A stretch of 64,000 nt of DNA from Staphylococcus succinus (GTDB lineage Bacteria; Bacillota; Bacilli; Staphylococcales; Staphylococcaceae): contig NZ_CP118976.1 in the NCBI RefSeq assembly GCF_029024945.1, forward strand, positions 372,001 to 436,000. Direction: 5' to 3'. The notes under the pieces are model-generated. The model did not search any database and was not told the DNA's origin. It saw nothing but the letters and a program-made list of their open reading frames with translations. Numbering within the stretch: the first letter of the stretch is position 1; each line of letters opens with the position of its first letter. Both the position numbers and the translations under genes were made by a program. Positions 45,618-54,611 of the stretch are shown here, piece by piece.

Positions 45618-46058
45618 AAACTGCCTCCTAAATAGCTCTATTAGTACTTTCACATATAACTTAACATTTAAATTTTAATATCATGTAAAGATGTAGTAAA
45701 TTTTGCATATTTGTTTATTACAATTTATTGCTAGAGTAGTAACTATTATTTTTATTTTTTTATTAAAATAAAGATATTTTTTAATTTCCATAAAACGCCG
45801 TCATATAAGTGTTTTCAAAAGTCTTAAGTTTAATATTACACTAAATGTAAATCTTTATTTACAAATTATTAACAACCCCTTTAAACAGTTAAAACTAAAT
45901 CAATAACAGCATGATAGCATATCTGTAATGAATGGTAGGAAATGATTAAGCAGTATGAGAACAATACATAAGCTTTACGTATTGTATGACCCCATATGAT
46001 TGACCTATCTTAAAATTTCATAAAACTTTAACTACGCTGATGAAAAGAGGGACAAAAT
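45618..46058. other. Intergenic control region of the cap operon
   Basis: A 441-bp AT-rich interval between the 104-aa gene and capB. It must carry two divergent promoters; it holds an inverted repeat at 45961-45985. No coding signal. Confidence 0.5.
45961..45985. promoter_or_regulatory. Inverted repeat upstream of capB
   Basis: Arms ACAATACATAA and TTACGTATTGT pair at 10 of 11 positions around a GCT centre, 73 bp before the capB start. There is no T tract, so an operator or mRNA hairpin is more likely than a terminator. Confidence 0.4.
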
Positions 46059-47216
46059 TTGCTACTGATCATAATATGTGTAGGGTTAATTCTTTGGTTG
46101 GGCATTGTTGAGAAACAAAGGCATTCCAACAGATTGGAAAAAATCCCAATACGCATCAATATTAATGGTATTAGAGGTAAATCTACTATAACAAGATTAA
46201 TTTATAGTATTTTACGTGAAGATAAATACCGAGTAATAGGTAAAACAACAGGGACTGATGCACGTTTACTGTATTGGTTTACACCTAGAGAATATCCAGT
46301 TTATAGGAAACCACAAGGTGCTAATATCGGAGAACAACGTGACATTATTCGCAAGGTTGTGAAGCAAAAGGGTAATGCACTTGTGAACGAATGTATGGCA
46401 GTTAATCCAGATTATCAAATTACCTTCCAACGAGATTTAGTTAAAGCAAACATTGGCGTTATTGTTAACGTAATGGAAGATCATATGGATGTCTTAGGTC
46501 CTACATTGAAAGAAGTTGCAGAAGCATTTACAGCTACAATTCCTTATAAAGGACATCTTGTAGTTATGAAAGATGATTACACAGACTTTTTTGCCAAAGT
46601 AGCTAAAAGACGTAAAACAAAACTTATAGTAGTAGATAAAGAAGAGGTGCCTGAATCTTATTTAAGAAAGTTTGGTTACATTGTGTTCCCAGATAACGTA
46701 GCAATTGCTATGGGTGTAGCAGAAGCATTAGGTATTGATCGAGATACTGCTTTAAGAGGCATGCTCAATGCGCCACCAGATGTAGGTGCCGTTGAAGTTA
46801 AATACTTTAATGCAAACCAAACTACAAACGTTTATGTAAATGCATTTGCAGCGAATGAACCTCAGTCAACAAAAGCGATATTAAATAAAGTGGAAAGTTA
46901 CAATTATCCATACCGAAAAGTTGTTATCGTATTAAATTGTCGTGATGACAGAGTGGATCGAACGAGACAATTTGTTGAGAACTTTATAACAGAAGTTGAA
47001 TTTGACACTTTAATTTGTACTGGTAAAAGTACCCAAATGGTCACTGACGCAATGAAGGGTCAGAAACACAAAAAATATCTAAACTTTGAAGGTAAAGATA
47101 TGAAACAAGTTGAAGATGCGTTGTACAAGGAATCTGAAAATGCCCTGATTTTCTGTGTAGGTAATATACACGGTCCAGGTAAACAAATAGCGCAATATAT
47201 AGAAGGGATCAAATAA
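46059..47216 (+). CDS. capB: Poly-gamma-glutamate synthase subunit CapB/PgsB
   Basis: A 385-residue ATP-dependent amide ligase subunit that polymerises D/L-glutamate through gamma-carboxyl bonds. The ATP-binding loop is NGIRGKSTITRLI near residue 37, and HMDVLGPTLKEVAEAF with INVNAFAANEP-like region follow the Mur-ligase fold. Residues 1-18 are a membrane helix. The start is TTG 46059, eight bases after AGAGGG. First gene of the cap operon; a 1-bp gap separates it from capC. Confidence 0.93.
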   Translation: MLLIIICVGLILWLGIVEKQRHSNRLEKIPIRININGIRGKSTITRLIYSILREDKYRVIGKTTGTDARLLYWFTPREYPVYRKPQGANIGEQRDIIRKVVKQKGNALVNECMAVNPDYQITFQRDLVKANIGVIVNVMEDHMDVLGPTLKEVAEAFTATIPYKGHLVVMKDDYTDFFAKVAKRRKTKLIVVDKEEVPESYLRKFGYIVFPDNVAIAMGVAEALGIDRDTALRGMLNAPPDVGAVEVKYFNANQTTNVYVNAFAANEPQSTKAILNKVESYNYPYRKVVIVLNCRDDRVDRTRQFVENFITEVEFDTLICTGKSTQMVTDAMKGQKHKKYLNFEGKDMKQVEDALYKESENALIFCVGNIHGPGKQIAQYIEGIK

Positions 47217-47217
47217 T

Positions 47218-47670
47218 ATGATAGGTTCAGAGTTATATTTTTCATTATTTGTAGGCATTGTGCTCAGTTTAATCTTTGCCGAAAAATTTGGTATCAGCCC
47301 AGCAGGTTTAGTTGTACCAGGATACTTAGCACTTATATTTGACCAACCAATAATGTTATTATCCGTGCTAATTATTAGTTGTATTACATATTTTATAGTA
47401 AATCATGGCATCAGTCGTTTCGTAATTTTATACGGGCGCAGGAAATTTGCAGCAATGATACTAACGGGTATGGTATTAAAATTTGTATTCGATTTGCTCT
47501 ATCCTATAACCCCGTTTGAAATGGTTGAAATGTCTGGTATAGGTGTTGTTATTCCAGGAATCATAGCTAATACGATACAAAAACAAGGTGTCATTATCAC
47601 TTTATCTACATGTATGCTGCTAACATGTATCACTTACGTCATCTTATTCTTATATAGCTTTATCAATTAG
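47218..47670 (+). CDS. capC: Poly-gamma-glutamate synthase subunit CapC/PgsC
   Basis: A 150-residue integral membrane protein with about five helices, typical of CapC, which with CapB forms the membrane polymerase. Motifs GISPAGLVVPGYLALIF and GIGVVIPGIIANTIQKQG are characteristic. It begins one base after the capB stop, with a ribosome site (GAAGGG) inside capB. capA follows after 14 bp. Confidence 0.93.
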   Translation: MIGSELYFSLFVGIVLSLIFAEKFGISPAGLVVPGYLALIFDQPIMLLSVLIISCITYFIVNHGISRFVILYGRRKFAAMILTGMVLKFVFDLLYPITPFEMVEMSGIGVVIPGIIANTIQKQGVIITLSTCMLLTCITYVILFLYSFIN

Positions 47671-47684
47671 TAAGGAGCATAAAT

Positions 47685-48755
47685 ATGAAGAATTCTAAAC
47701 GATTTTCTATAGATGAGCGTGTATTAAAATGGACGAAACGCCATAAAAAGCGCAACTCCATATACACCAGTATCATTCTAATAATAGCTATTGTACTTAT
47801 AGTATTTGCTATGAACTCAGAAAAGATAGTCCCCGTTAAAGCTATGAGTAAAAGTCAAGGTGACATAAGGATGACTTATTTAGGCAATGTGGAGTTAAAT
47901 AACCATATCCGAAAAAATAATATCAATGAATCATTTGGTGCTATTAAAGATATTTTAAAAGGAAGTGATTATTCAACAGCAAGTTTAAAACTTTCCGAGT
48001 TTTCAAATGATAAAAAAACGAATATTAACAATAACTTAGAGAATGTAATGTTTTTAAAGGAATTAAACGTTAAAAGTTTGAATATTGTTAACCAAGTTAC
48101 AGATAATATAACAGCTAGAGATTTTAGCAAAGCTGTGGAAGCACAAGCGGGCTATAATTATTTAACTGGAAATGGTTCTAACCCGATAAATAGTAAAACA
48201 GTGCAACAAACTGTTAAAGGGAAAAAAATCGCTAATGTTTCATTTACTGATGTTGAATCCGATTATACAGATCCAATAAAAAATACAACCTCAGTAAGTT
48301 TAGAACCCAATATTTTTATTCCTTTAATAAAAAAACTTAAAGAAAATAATGATTATGTCGTCGTCAACGTAGACTGGGGTATTACCGATGAACGAGCAGT
48401 TACAACGAGGCAAAGACAATATGCACATGCACTTTCAGATGCTGGTGCTGATGTAATTATTGGACATAACACAGTAGTTCAAAAAATAGAGAAATATAAA
48501 GGAACAAGCATCTTTTATAGTTTGGGTAATGTTACATCAGAAGGATTTCTATCTAAGAATAAACAAGGATTGGCAGTGCAACAAAATTGGAATGGAAAGC
48601 AATCGCAATTTATGGTTACACCAATTAAATCACAAGCAGGAAAAATTACTGAAGCACGCCCTAATAAAGTAGAAGAAATTAAAATGCTAAATAATATTCA
48701 AAGTAAAAGCGTGAAGCTTAAAAAAGAGAATGGAGGGTACATATATGAACATTAA
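47685..48755 (+). CDS. capA: Poly-gamma-glutamate capsule protein CapA/PgsA
   Basis: A 356-residue protein with an N-terminal membrane helix (residues about 22-42) and an external metallophosphatase-like domain of the PGA_cap family: GDIRMTYLGNVELN at the start, VVNVDWGITDERA and ADVIIGHNTVVQKIEKYKG at the end. It assists export or attachment of the polymer. It follows capC after 14 bp with TAAGGAGC, and its last codons overlap capE by 11 bases. Confidence 0.92.
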   Translation: MKNSKRFSIDERVLKWTKRHKKRNSIYTSIILIIAIVLIVFAMNSEKIVPVKAMSKSQGDIRMTYLGNVELNNHIRKNNINESFGAIKDILKGSDYSTASLKLSEFSNDKKTNINNNLENVMFLKELNVKSLNIVNQVTDNITARDFSKAVEAQAGYNYLTGNGSNPINSKTVQQTVKGKKIANVSFTDVESDYTDPIKNTTSVSLEPNIFIPLIKKLKENNDYVVVNVDWGITDERAVTTRQRQYAHALSDAGADVIIGHNTVVQKIEKYKGTSIFYSLGNVTSEGFLSKNKQGLAVQQNWNGKQSQFMVTPIKSQAGKITEARPNKVEEIKMLNNIQSKSVKLKKENGGYIYEH

Positions 48756-48903
48756 AGAACATTGGGTAAGTATTACAGTCATTGCAGTAGTATTAGTCAT
48801 TTTTCTATTAATTATATTCGCTAAAGCGAATGAAGGACTTGATCCATATGAGCTAAATGAACTTAAATCATCTCATCATCAATATTTGTCTAAAGGAGCT
48901 TAG
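48745..48903 (+). CDS. capE: Small PGA synthase subunit CapE/PgsE
   Basis: A 52-residue membrane peptide, the expected small fourth subunit of PGA synthase (47 aa in B. anthracis, about 55 in B. subtilis). Residues about 8-26 are one helix (SITVIAVVLVIFLLIIF), followed by AKANEGLDPYELNELKSSHH. The ATG at 48745 follows TGGAGGG, and its frame overlaps the capA stop; capD starts two bases after its stop. Its size makes it easy to miss. Confidence 0.85.
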   Translation: MNIKEHWVSITVIAVVLVIFLLIIFAKANEGLDPYELNELKSSHHQYLSKGA

Positions 48904-48905
48904 TT

Positions 48906-50498
48906 ATGAGTATTTATAATCGAAAAACGCTCATCGTAATATTACTCCTAACTATAATCATTTCTATCCTGTTTTTTATGGCAACCAAAAAAGATAACTA
49001 TGATAAAGATGATTTATATGAGAATAAAATTGCTGATCATGATCAAGATACATCAGACAAAAATTACGGTGTTGCTTCAAATAACCCCATAGCAACACGT
49101 GTGGGCGAAAAAATATTGAAAGACGGTGGTAATGCAGTTGATGCCTCCATGGGTGTGTCCTATGCGCTTGCTATAACAGAACCACACTCATCTGGTTTAG
49201 GTGGTGGTGGTGCCATGTTATCTTACGACGGTCAACCTAATGTTGCGCCGAAGCAATGGCAATATAAAGATATATCTTCTTTTAATTTTAAAAATAAAGA
49301 TCAAACAGGTACCCCAGGATTTGTGCGTGGTCTGCATGATGCCCATAAAGAAGCAGGAAAGATGGATGAAAAGAAAATTATGAATTACGTTATCCCTCTT
49401 GCTGAAGATGGATTTGAAGTCGATTCTGAATTAGAACGTAGTTTGAAGCTTTATGGTTCTGATGTTGATAGAGATTCTCCTTTCTTTGATGGTAAACAAA
49501 CCAAAAGAGAGGGAGATGTTATAAAACAACCAGAATTAGCTGAAACATTAAGAGGGATTAGAGATAAAGGTCCTGATTATTTTTATGACAAAGTTGGTAA
49601 GAGTATTTCTAAACAACTTGATGATAAATTGACAGAAAAAGATTTTAAGAGTTATAAATCAGAGAAAAAAGAACCTGTGAGTACAGATTACTTAAATAAT
49701 AAAGTATATTCTGCGTCTAATCCATTAGGTGGCACATTAATGCTACAAGGATTAAAAATTGATGAAGCAACTGATAATCAAGCTGCCCCAGATAATCGCT
49801 TAGATTACATAACTGGCATATTGAAATCAAGAGCACTGATGTACAGAAATAGAGATATCGTAAATGGTCAGGATGAAGATTATGATGAATACTTATCGCA
49901 AGACTATTTATTAGGCAAGTTGAATGAAATTAACTTTAATAGTAATTTTAATACGACAAATGTTGATAATACGAGTACGACACATTTCGTTGTTATTGAT
50001 AAAGACGGTAAGTTAACAAGCACTACAAATACGTTATCTAGCTTCTTTGGAACAGGTAAGTTTATGAAAGAGGGCTTTTATATGAACAACTCTTTATCAA
50101 ACTTTTCTTCGAACCCTGCGAGTCCGAATTATGCTGGTAAACATAAAGAGCCTAGGTCATTTACAGCGCCAAGTATAGTAGTTGGACCGGATTATTATAT
50201 GGGCATTGGTACACCAGGTGGTAATAAAATACCAACCACGATTAACGAAGTGCTTATAGATTATTTGAGAGGTAACGGTACACTACAAGAATCTATTGAT
50301 AAGCCACGCTTCTATAATGATTATGGCAAAATTTTCTATGAAAATGCGACGAACAAGCAAGATATTGATATTTTCAAGAGTTTAGGTTTCCAAGTTGAAG
50401 AGAAACGTAATGACCCTAACTTTGGAAGTGTTCAAGCTGCATTATATAATCGAAATGATAAGACAGTAGAAATTGGTCACGATGTAGGTAATAGATAA
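48906..50498 (+). CDS. capD: Capsule depolymerase/gamma-glutamyltranspeptidase CapD
   Basis: A 530-residue gamma-glutamyltranspeptidase-family protein. An N-terminal anchor or signal covers residues about 9-27. The self-cleavage/nucleophile Thr is in NTSTTHFVVID, Thr358 by alignment with the B. anthracis TTH motif. GLGGGGAMLSYDG and YMGIGTPGGNKIPTTINE are typical. In B. anthracis CapD attaches PGA to the wall and trims it; in staphylococci PGA helps resist salt stress, phagocytes and antimicrobial peptides. Last gene of the operon; a terminator follows. Confidence 0.93.
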   Translation: MSIYNRKTLIVILLLTIIISILFFMATKKDNYDKDDLYENKIADHDQDTSDKNYGVASNNPIATRVGEKILKDGGNAVDASMGVSYALAITEPHSSGLGGGGAMLSYDGQPNVAPKQWQYKDISSFNFKNKDQTGTPGFVRGLHDAHKEAGKMDEKKIMNYVIPLAEDGFEVDSELERSLKLYGSDVDRDSPFFDGKQTKREGDVIKQPELAETLRGIRDKGPDYFYDKVGKSISKQLDDKLTEKDFKSYKSEKKEPVSTDYLNNKVYSASNPLGGTLMLQGLKIDEATDNQAAPDNRLDYITGILKSRALMYRNRDIVNGQDEDYDEYLSQDYLLGKLNEINFNSNFNTTNVDNTSTTHFVVIDKDGKLTSTTNTLSSFFGTGKFMKEGFYMNNSLSNFSSNPASPNYAGKHKEPRSFTAPSIVVGPDYYMGIGTPGGNKIPTTINEVLIDYLRGNGTLQESIDKPRFYNDYGKIFYENATNKQDIDIFKSLGFQVEEKRNDPNFGSVQAALYNRNDKTVEIGHDVGNR

Positions 50499-50566
50499 TC
50501 AAGTTGATATAAGATGATTAGATATCCTATAAACTACGATAAGGAAAGGCTTAAATAAAACATAAA

Positions 50567-50607
50567 AGCAAGTGGATATCCTATTGCAGGATGTCTACTG
50601 GCTTTTT
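50567..50607 (+). terminator. Rho-independent terminator of the cap operon
   Basis: Arms AGCAAGTGGATATCCT and AGGATGTCTACTGGCT pair with a few mismatches and are followed by TTTTT. Confidence 0.7.
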
Positions 50608-50621
50608 GCATTTAGAGAGTA

Positions 50622-50649
50622 AACTTCAGGTAATGTGAACTGAAGTTCA
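50622..50649. promoter_or_regulatory. Overlapping dyads upstream of tarI
   Basis: AACTTCAG (50622-50629) pairs with CTGAAGTT (50640-50647), and TGAACT-GA-AGTTCA (50636-50649) is a second perfect palindrome sharing bases with it. A regulator site is possible, 220 bp before tarI. Confidence 0.3.
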
Positions 50650-50865
50650 AATAATATAGAAAATAATATAAGTATGACAATGATTAACTTGAGGCAATAT
50701 GGATATAACTAGAAAAGAAATTTGAAAATTGGTAATATTATACTTAAATATTAACTTTGTACACTATTGGTGGGAGGTATTTTTTTAAGTATTCATATAG
50801 AGAAATTCAATAAATTTTACAATAATAATAACTATGAATGAACCGGATATTTAGGAGGAAAATAT

Positions 50866-51582
50866 ATGATATATGCTGGTATATTAGCTGGAGGTATTGG
50901 TTCGAGAATGGGAAACGTTCCTTTACCTAAACAATTCTTAGATTTAGATGGCAAGCCGATACTTATTCATACAGTTGAAAAATTCTTACTTACAAGTGAA
51001 TTTGATAAAATTTTTATTGCAACACCTCAAAAATGGATTTCACATACAAAAGATACTTTACGTAAACATAATATTACTGACGACAGAATTGAAGTTGTAC
51101 AAGGTGGTTCCGACCGCAATGAAACGATTATGAACATCATTCATGCAGTTGAAGTAGAAAATGGAGTCAATGAAGAAGATGTAATTATAACGCATGATGC
51201 AGTACGTCCGTTTTTAACGCGACGTATCATCAAAGAAAATATAGAAACTGTGATTCAACATGGTGCGGTTGATACCGTGATACCAGCTACAGATACCATT
51301 ATTACTTCGGATGATGGGGAATCCATTCAATCTATCCCTGTAAGAAGTGAAATGTATCAAGGGCAAACCCCTCAATCATTTAATATTCAATTGTTAAAAC
51401 ATACTTACAATGAGTTATCAAATGAGAATAAGAAAATATTGACGGATGCTTGTAAGATACTGGTAGTGGCAGGTAAACCTGTGAAAATTGTCATGGGAGA
51501 ATTATACAATATTAAAATTACGACCCCTTATGATCTTAAAGTTGCTAACTCAATCATAAAAGGTGGGATGTCGCGTGATTAA
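50866..51582 (+). CDS. tarI: Ribitol-5-phosphate cytidylyltransferase
   Basis: A 238-residue IspD-like nucleotidyltransferase making CDP-ribitol for wall teichoic acid. CTP-binding ILAGGIGSRMG with PKQFL, then ITHDAVRPFLT and QGQTPQSF are present; the sequence follows S. aureus TarI closely. The ATG follows TTAGGAGGAAAA. The last 8 bases overlap tarJ, so the two are translated together. Confidence 0.95.
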   Translation: MIYAGILAGGIGSRMGNVPLPKQFLDLDGKPILIHTVEKFLLTSEFDKIFIATPQKWISHTKDTLRKHNITDDRIEVVQGGSDRNETIMNIIHAVEVENGVNEEDVIITHDAVRPFLTRRIIKENIETVIQHGAVDTVIPATDTIITSDDGESIQSIPVRSEMYQGQTPQSFNIQLLKHTYNELSNENKKILTDACKILVVAGKPVKIVMGELYNIKITTPYDLKVANSIIKGGMSRD

Positions 51583-52603
51583 TCAAGTATATCAACTTGT
51601 ATCGCCCAGACAATTTGAAGTAACGTACAATAACGAAGATATAAAAAGTGATAAAGTCATTGTACGCCCTTTGTATTTATCTATTTGTGCAGCGGACCAA
51701 AGGTATTATACAGGAAGTAGAAATCATAAAGTTTTAGAACAAAAGCTACCTATGTCATTAATTCATGAGGGTGTAGGAGAAGTAGTTTATGACAATAAAG
51801 GGATATATCATCCAGGTACAAGAGTACTTATGGTTCCAAATACACCCGTAGAAGAAGATGAAGTGATTGCTGAGAACTATTTAGCAAGTAGCAAATTTAG
51901 GTCTAGCGGTTATGATGGATTTATGCAAGATTATGTTTTTATGAATCATGATAGAGTAGTTGAAATAGATGAGGGTATAGAAGATTTAAGTACGATTGCC
52001 TATTCTGAATTAGTAACAGTGAGTTGGCATGCAATACAACGCTTTGAACGTAAATCTATTGCTTATAAGAATAGTTTTGCAGTTTGGGGAGATGGGAATT
52101 TAGGATATATAACTGCTATCTTACTTCACACAGTTTATCCAAACGCTAAAATTTACGTATTTGGTAAAACAGATTATAAACTAAGTCATTTTTCATTTGT
52201 AGAAAAGGTCTTTCATATACATGATGTACCTGAAGGTGTAACGTTTGATCATGGTTTTGAATGTGTAGGTGGAAAAGGTAGTCAATCAGCCATTAACCAG
52301 ATCATCGATTTGATTTCTCCAGAAGGGACGATTAGCTTATTAGGCGTAAATGAATATCCTGTAGAAGTAAATACGCGTTTAGTATTAGAAAAAGGATTAA
52401 CGCTATTTGGTAGTAGTAGAAGTGGTGTGCAAGACTTTAAAGATATTGCTAATTTATATAAAAATCATCCTGATGTTGTTGAAAAGTTAGCCTTATTAAA
52501 AGGAAATGAGTTTGAAGTTAAGAACATTAATGATGCTGTGAAAGCTTTTGAAGAAGATTTATCAACATCATGGGGAAAAACGGTAATTAAATGGATTATG
52601 TAA
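51575..52603 (+). CDS. tarJ: Ribulose-5-phosphate reductase
   Basis: A 342-residue zinc-dependent alcohol dehydrogenase-type enzyme that reduces ribulose-5-phosphate to ribitol-5-phosphate with NADPH. The start is GTG 51575 (MINQVYQLVSPRQF, matching S. aureus), placed by AAAGGTGGG; an ATG at 51563 lies inside the ribosome site. Catalytic-zinc residues are in LSICAADQRYY and LIHEGVGEVV; the nucleotide site is GDGNLGYITA. It overlaps tarI and is followed by tarL after 106 bp. Confidence 0.95.
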   Translation: MINQVYQLVSPRQFEVTYNNEDIKSDKVIVRPLYLSICAADQRYYTGSRNHKVLEQKLPMSLIHEGVGEVVYDNKGIYHPGTRVLMVPNTPVEEDEVIAENYLASSKFRSSGYDGFMQDYVFMNHDRVVEIDEGIEDLSTIAYSELVTVSWHAIQRFERKSIAYKNSFAVWGDGNLGYITAILLHTVYPNAKIYVFGKTDYKLSHFSFVEKVFHIHDVPEGVTFDHGFECVGGKGSQSAINQIIDLISPEGTISLLGVNEYPVEVNTRLVLEKGLTLFGSSRSGVQDFKDIANLYKNHPDVVEKLALLKGNEFEVKNINDAVKAFEEDLSTSWGKTVIKWIM

Positions 52604-52709
52604 TTAGCACATATACTTTCTCGATTCAGCAATCATACTCATTCGCTTGAATCTACACAATTAAGATGAAAGATAAACTTCATAACGCAATTAGAGAGGA
52701 TTTGTTAAA

Positions 52710-54398
52710 TTGGGTAAATCTAAAATAATAATTGATAATATCTACTGGGAACGTATTCAATTATTTATTGAAGGTCATGTAGATGACATCATAATGAATA
52801 AGCACAATTTTATATTACGAAATTTAACTGAGACAAAGGAGCTACTTGCCAATAATGTACAGATAAATGGTAATAAATTTAAAGCACGCTTTAATGTAGC
52901 AATTCTTGATAATGGAAACTACCTTCCATCAGGAGAATATTTGTTAATTTATAAAGGTGACTACGATTACATTGGAAATATTAATGAACGATTATTAGAT
53001 GCAAATGAATATGAGTTAACAGAGGAACAATTAGAAGCATATGAAAACCAGGAAACAGAAAATGGTAAAAACAATTATCTATTAAATTGCTATAAGTGGA
53101 CATTCAAAAAAGGTGGCAACTCAAAGACAACAGAATATACCGTTAGACCAATGATTTCGAGTGAAGTAAATGAATTTGTATTAAATATTAATTTTAAAGT
53201 GCCTGTACCTAAAATGAATCCAGTCAAAGAAAAGATGAAAGAGTTAAAATTAAAATATAATCAATATTCTTTTAATGTACGAAATACAATGTTTAAATTC
53301 ATTTTTAATACAACAAAATTTTTCCATTTGAAAAAAGGGAATACGGTCTTGTTTACTTCTGATTCAAGAGCCGATATATCTGGGAATTTTGAGTATGTAT
53401 ATAATGAAATGTTAAGACAAAATTTAGACGAAAAATACAAAATTCATTGTTTATTTAAATCTAATATTTCTGCGAGAAGAAACTTTATTGATAAATTTAA
53501 ATTCCCATATTTACTAGGTAAAGCTGATTATATATTTGTAGATGATTTTCACCCATTACTTTATACTGTGAATTTTAGGAAAAGCCAAGAAATCATTCAA
53601 GTTTGGCATGCTGTAGGTGCATTTAAAACTGTTGGATACAGCCGTGCAGGTAAAAAGGGCGGTCCATTTTTCAACTCTGTTAATCATAGAAATTACACAA
53701 AAGCCTTTGTGTCATCAGAAACAGATATTCCATTTTATGGGGAGGCTTTTGGGATAAAAGAACAAAATATTATTCCAACTGGTGTACCTAGAACAGATAC
53801 GTTATTTGACAAAAACTATGAGCAACAAATAGTTGCAGAAATGGAAGAAGTATTACCTATTATTAAAGGAAAAAAAGTAGTGCTTTTTGCGCCTACATTT
53901 AGAGGTAATGGTCATCATACTGCACACTATCCATTTTTTAAAATTGATTTTGCAAGATTTGCGCGTTATTGTCGTGAAAATAATGCAGTCGTATTATTTA
54001 AAATGCATCCATTTGTTAAAAATAGATTAAGAATTCCTAGAGAATATGAACAATACTTTGTAGATGTATCAGATATGAGAGAAGTAAACGATATCTTGTT
54101 TATTACAGACATTTTAATCAGTGATTATTCTTCCTTGGTATACGAATTTGCAGTTTTCAAACGCCCTATGCTATTTTATGCGTTTGATTTAGAAGACTAC
54201 ATTACTTCTCGGGACTTTTATGAACCATATGAGACTTTCGTTCCAGGAAAGATTGTTCAATCATTCGATAATTTAATTACGTCATTAGACAACGAAGATT
54301 ATGAACTAGAGAAAGTAGAGCCCTTCTTAGATAAACACTTTAAATATCAAGATGGACGCTCTAGTGAACGTTTGGTAAGACATTTATTCGGAAGTTAA
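52710..54398 (+). CDS. tarL: Ribitol-phosphate polymerase TarL (TarK-like)
   Basis: A 562-residue poly(ribitol-phosphate) polymerase of the CDP-glycerol glycerophosphotransferase family. The N-terminal 190 residues are the usual beta-rich domain (IYWERIQLFIEGH), then FFHLKKGNTVLFTSDSR starts the GT-like domain. Two conserved blocks are QVWHAVGAFKTVGYS and LFAPTFRGNGHHTAHYPF, followed by KMHPFVKNR and LISDYSSLVYEFAVF. Starts at TTG 52710 after GAGGATTTG. S. aureus has two near-identical enzymes (TarL and TarK); only one copy is present here. Confidence 0.93.
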   Translation: MGKSKIIIDNIYWERIQLFIEGHVDDIIMNKHNFILRNLTETKELLANNVQINGNKFKARFNVAILDNGNYLPSGEYLLIYKGDYDYIGNINERLLDANEYELTEEQLEAYENQETENGKNNYLLNCYKWTFKKGGNSKTTEYTVRPMISSEVNEFVLNINFKVPVPKMNPVKEKMKELKLKYNQYSFNVRNTMFKFIFNTTKFFHLKKGNTVLFTSDSRADISGNFEYVYNEMLRQNLDEKYKIHCLFKSNISARRNFIDKFKFPYLLGKADYIFVDDFHPLLYTVNFRKSQEIIQVWHAVGAFKTVGYSRAGKKGGPFFNSVNHRNYTKAFVSSETDIPFYGEAFGIKEQNIIPTGVPRTDTLFDKNYEQQIVAEMEEVLPIIKGKKVVLFAPTFRGNGHHTAHYPFFKIDFARFARYCRENNAVVLFKMHPFVKNRLRIPREYEQYFVDVSDMREVNDILFITDILISDYSSLVYEFAVFKRPMLFYAFDLEDYITSRDFYEPYETFVPGKIVQSFDNLITSLDNEDYELEKVEPFLDKHFKYQDGRSSERLVRHLFGS

Positions 54399-54611
54399 GA
54401 ATATCTATAAGCTAAATATAAGGTTAAATTTTGTGAGTGAAGTGCAAAGGAAAATATAAACTCTAAGTATATGAAGATTGAACAGCACTATTGTTAAGAA
54501 ATCCATAAAGTAGGATTGTTAACTAACAAGCGACTGATTTTTTAATATCTTTATTGAGCGCAGTATACGACTTTGTAATGGCACTCACTTTTTTACGAGG
54601 TGAGGTTAGTA

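Larger units (their letters stand above)
50499..50865. other. Intergenic control region before tarI
   Basis: A 367-bp interval with the cap terminator, two overlapping dyads (50622-50649) and the tarI promoter region. No coding signal seen. Confidence 0.45.

Noticed and set aside
54516..54529. TTGTTA-AC-TAACAA dyad before tarS
   Set aside because: Short, AT-rich and expected by chance; not strong enough to call a site.
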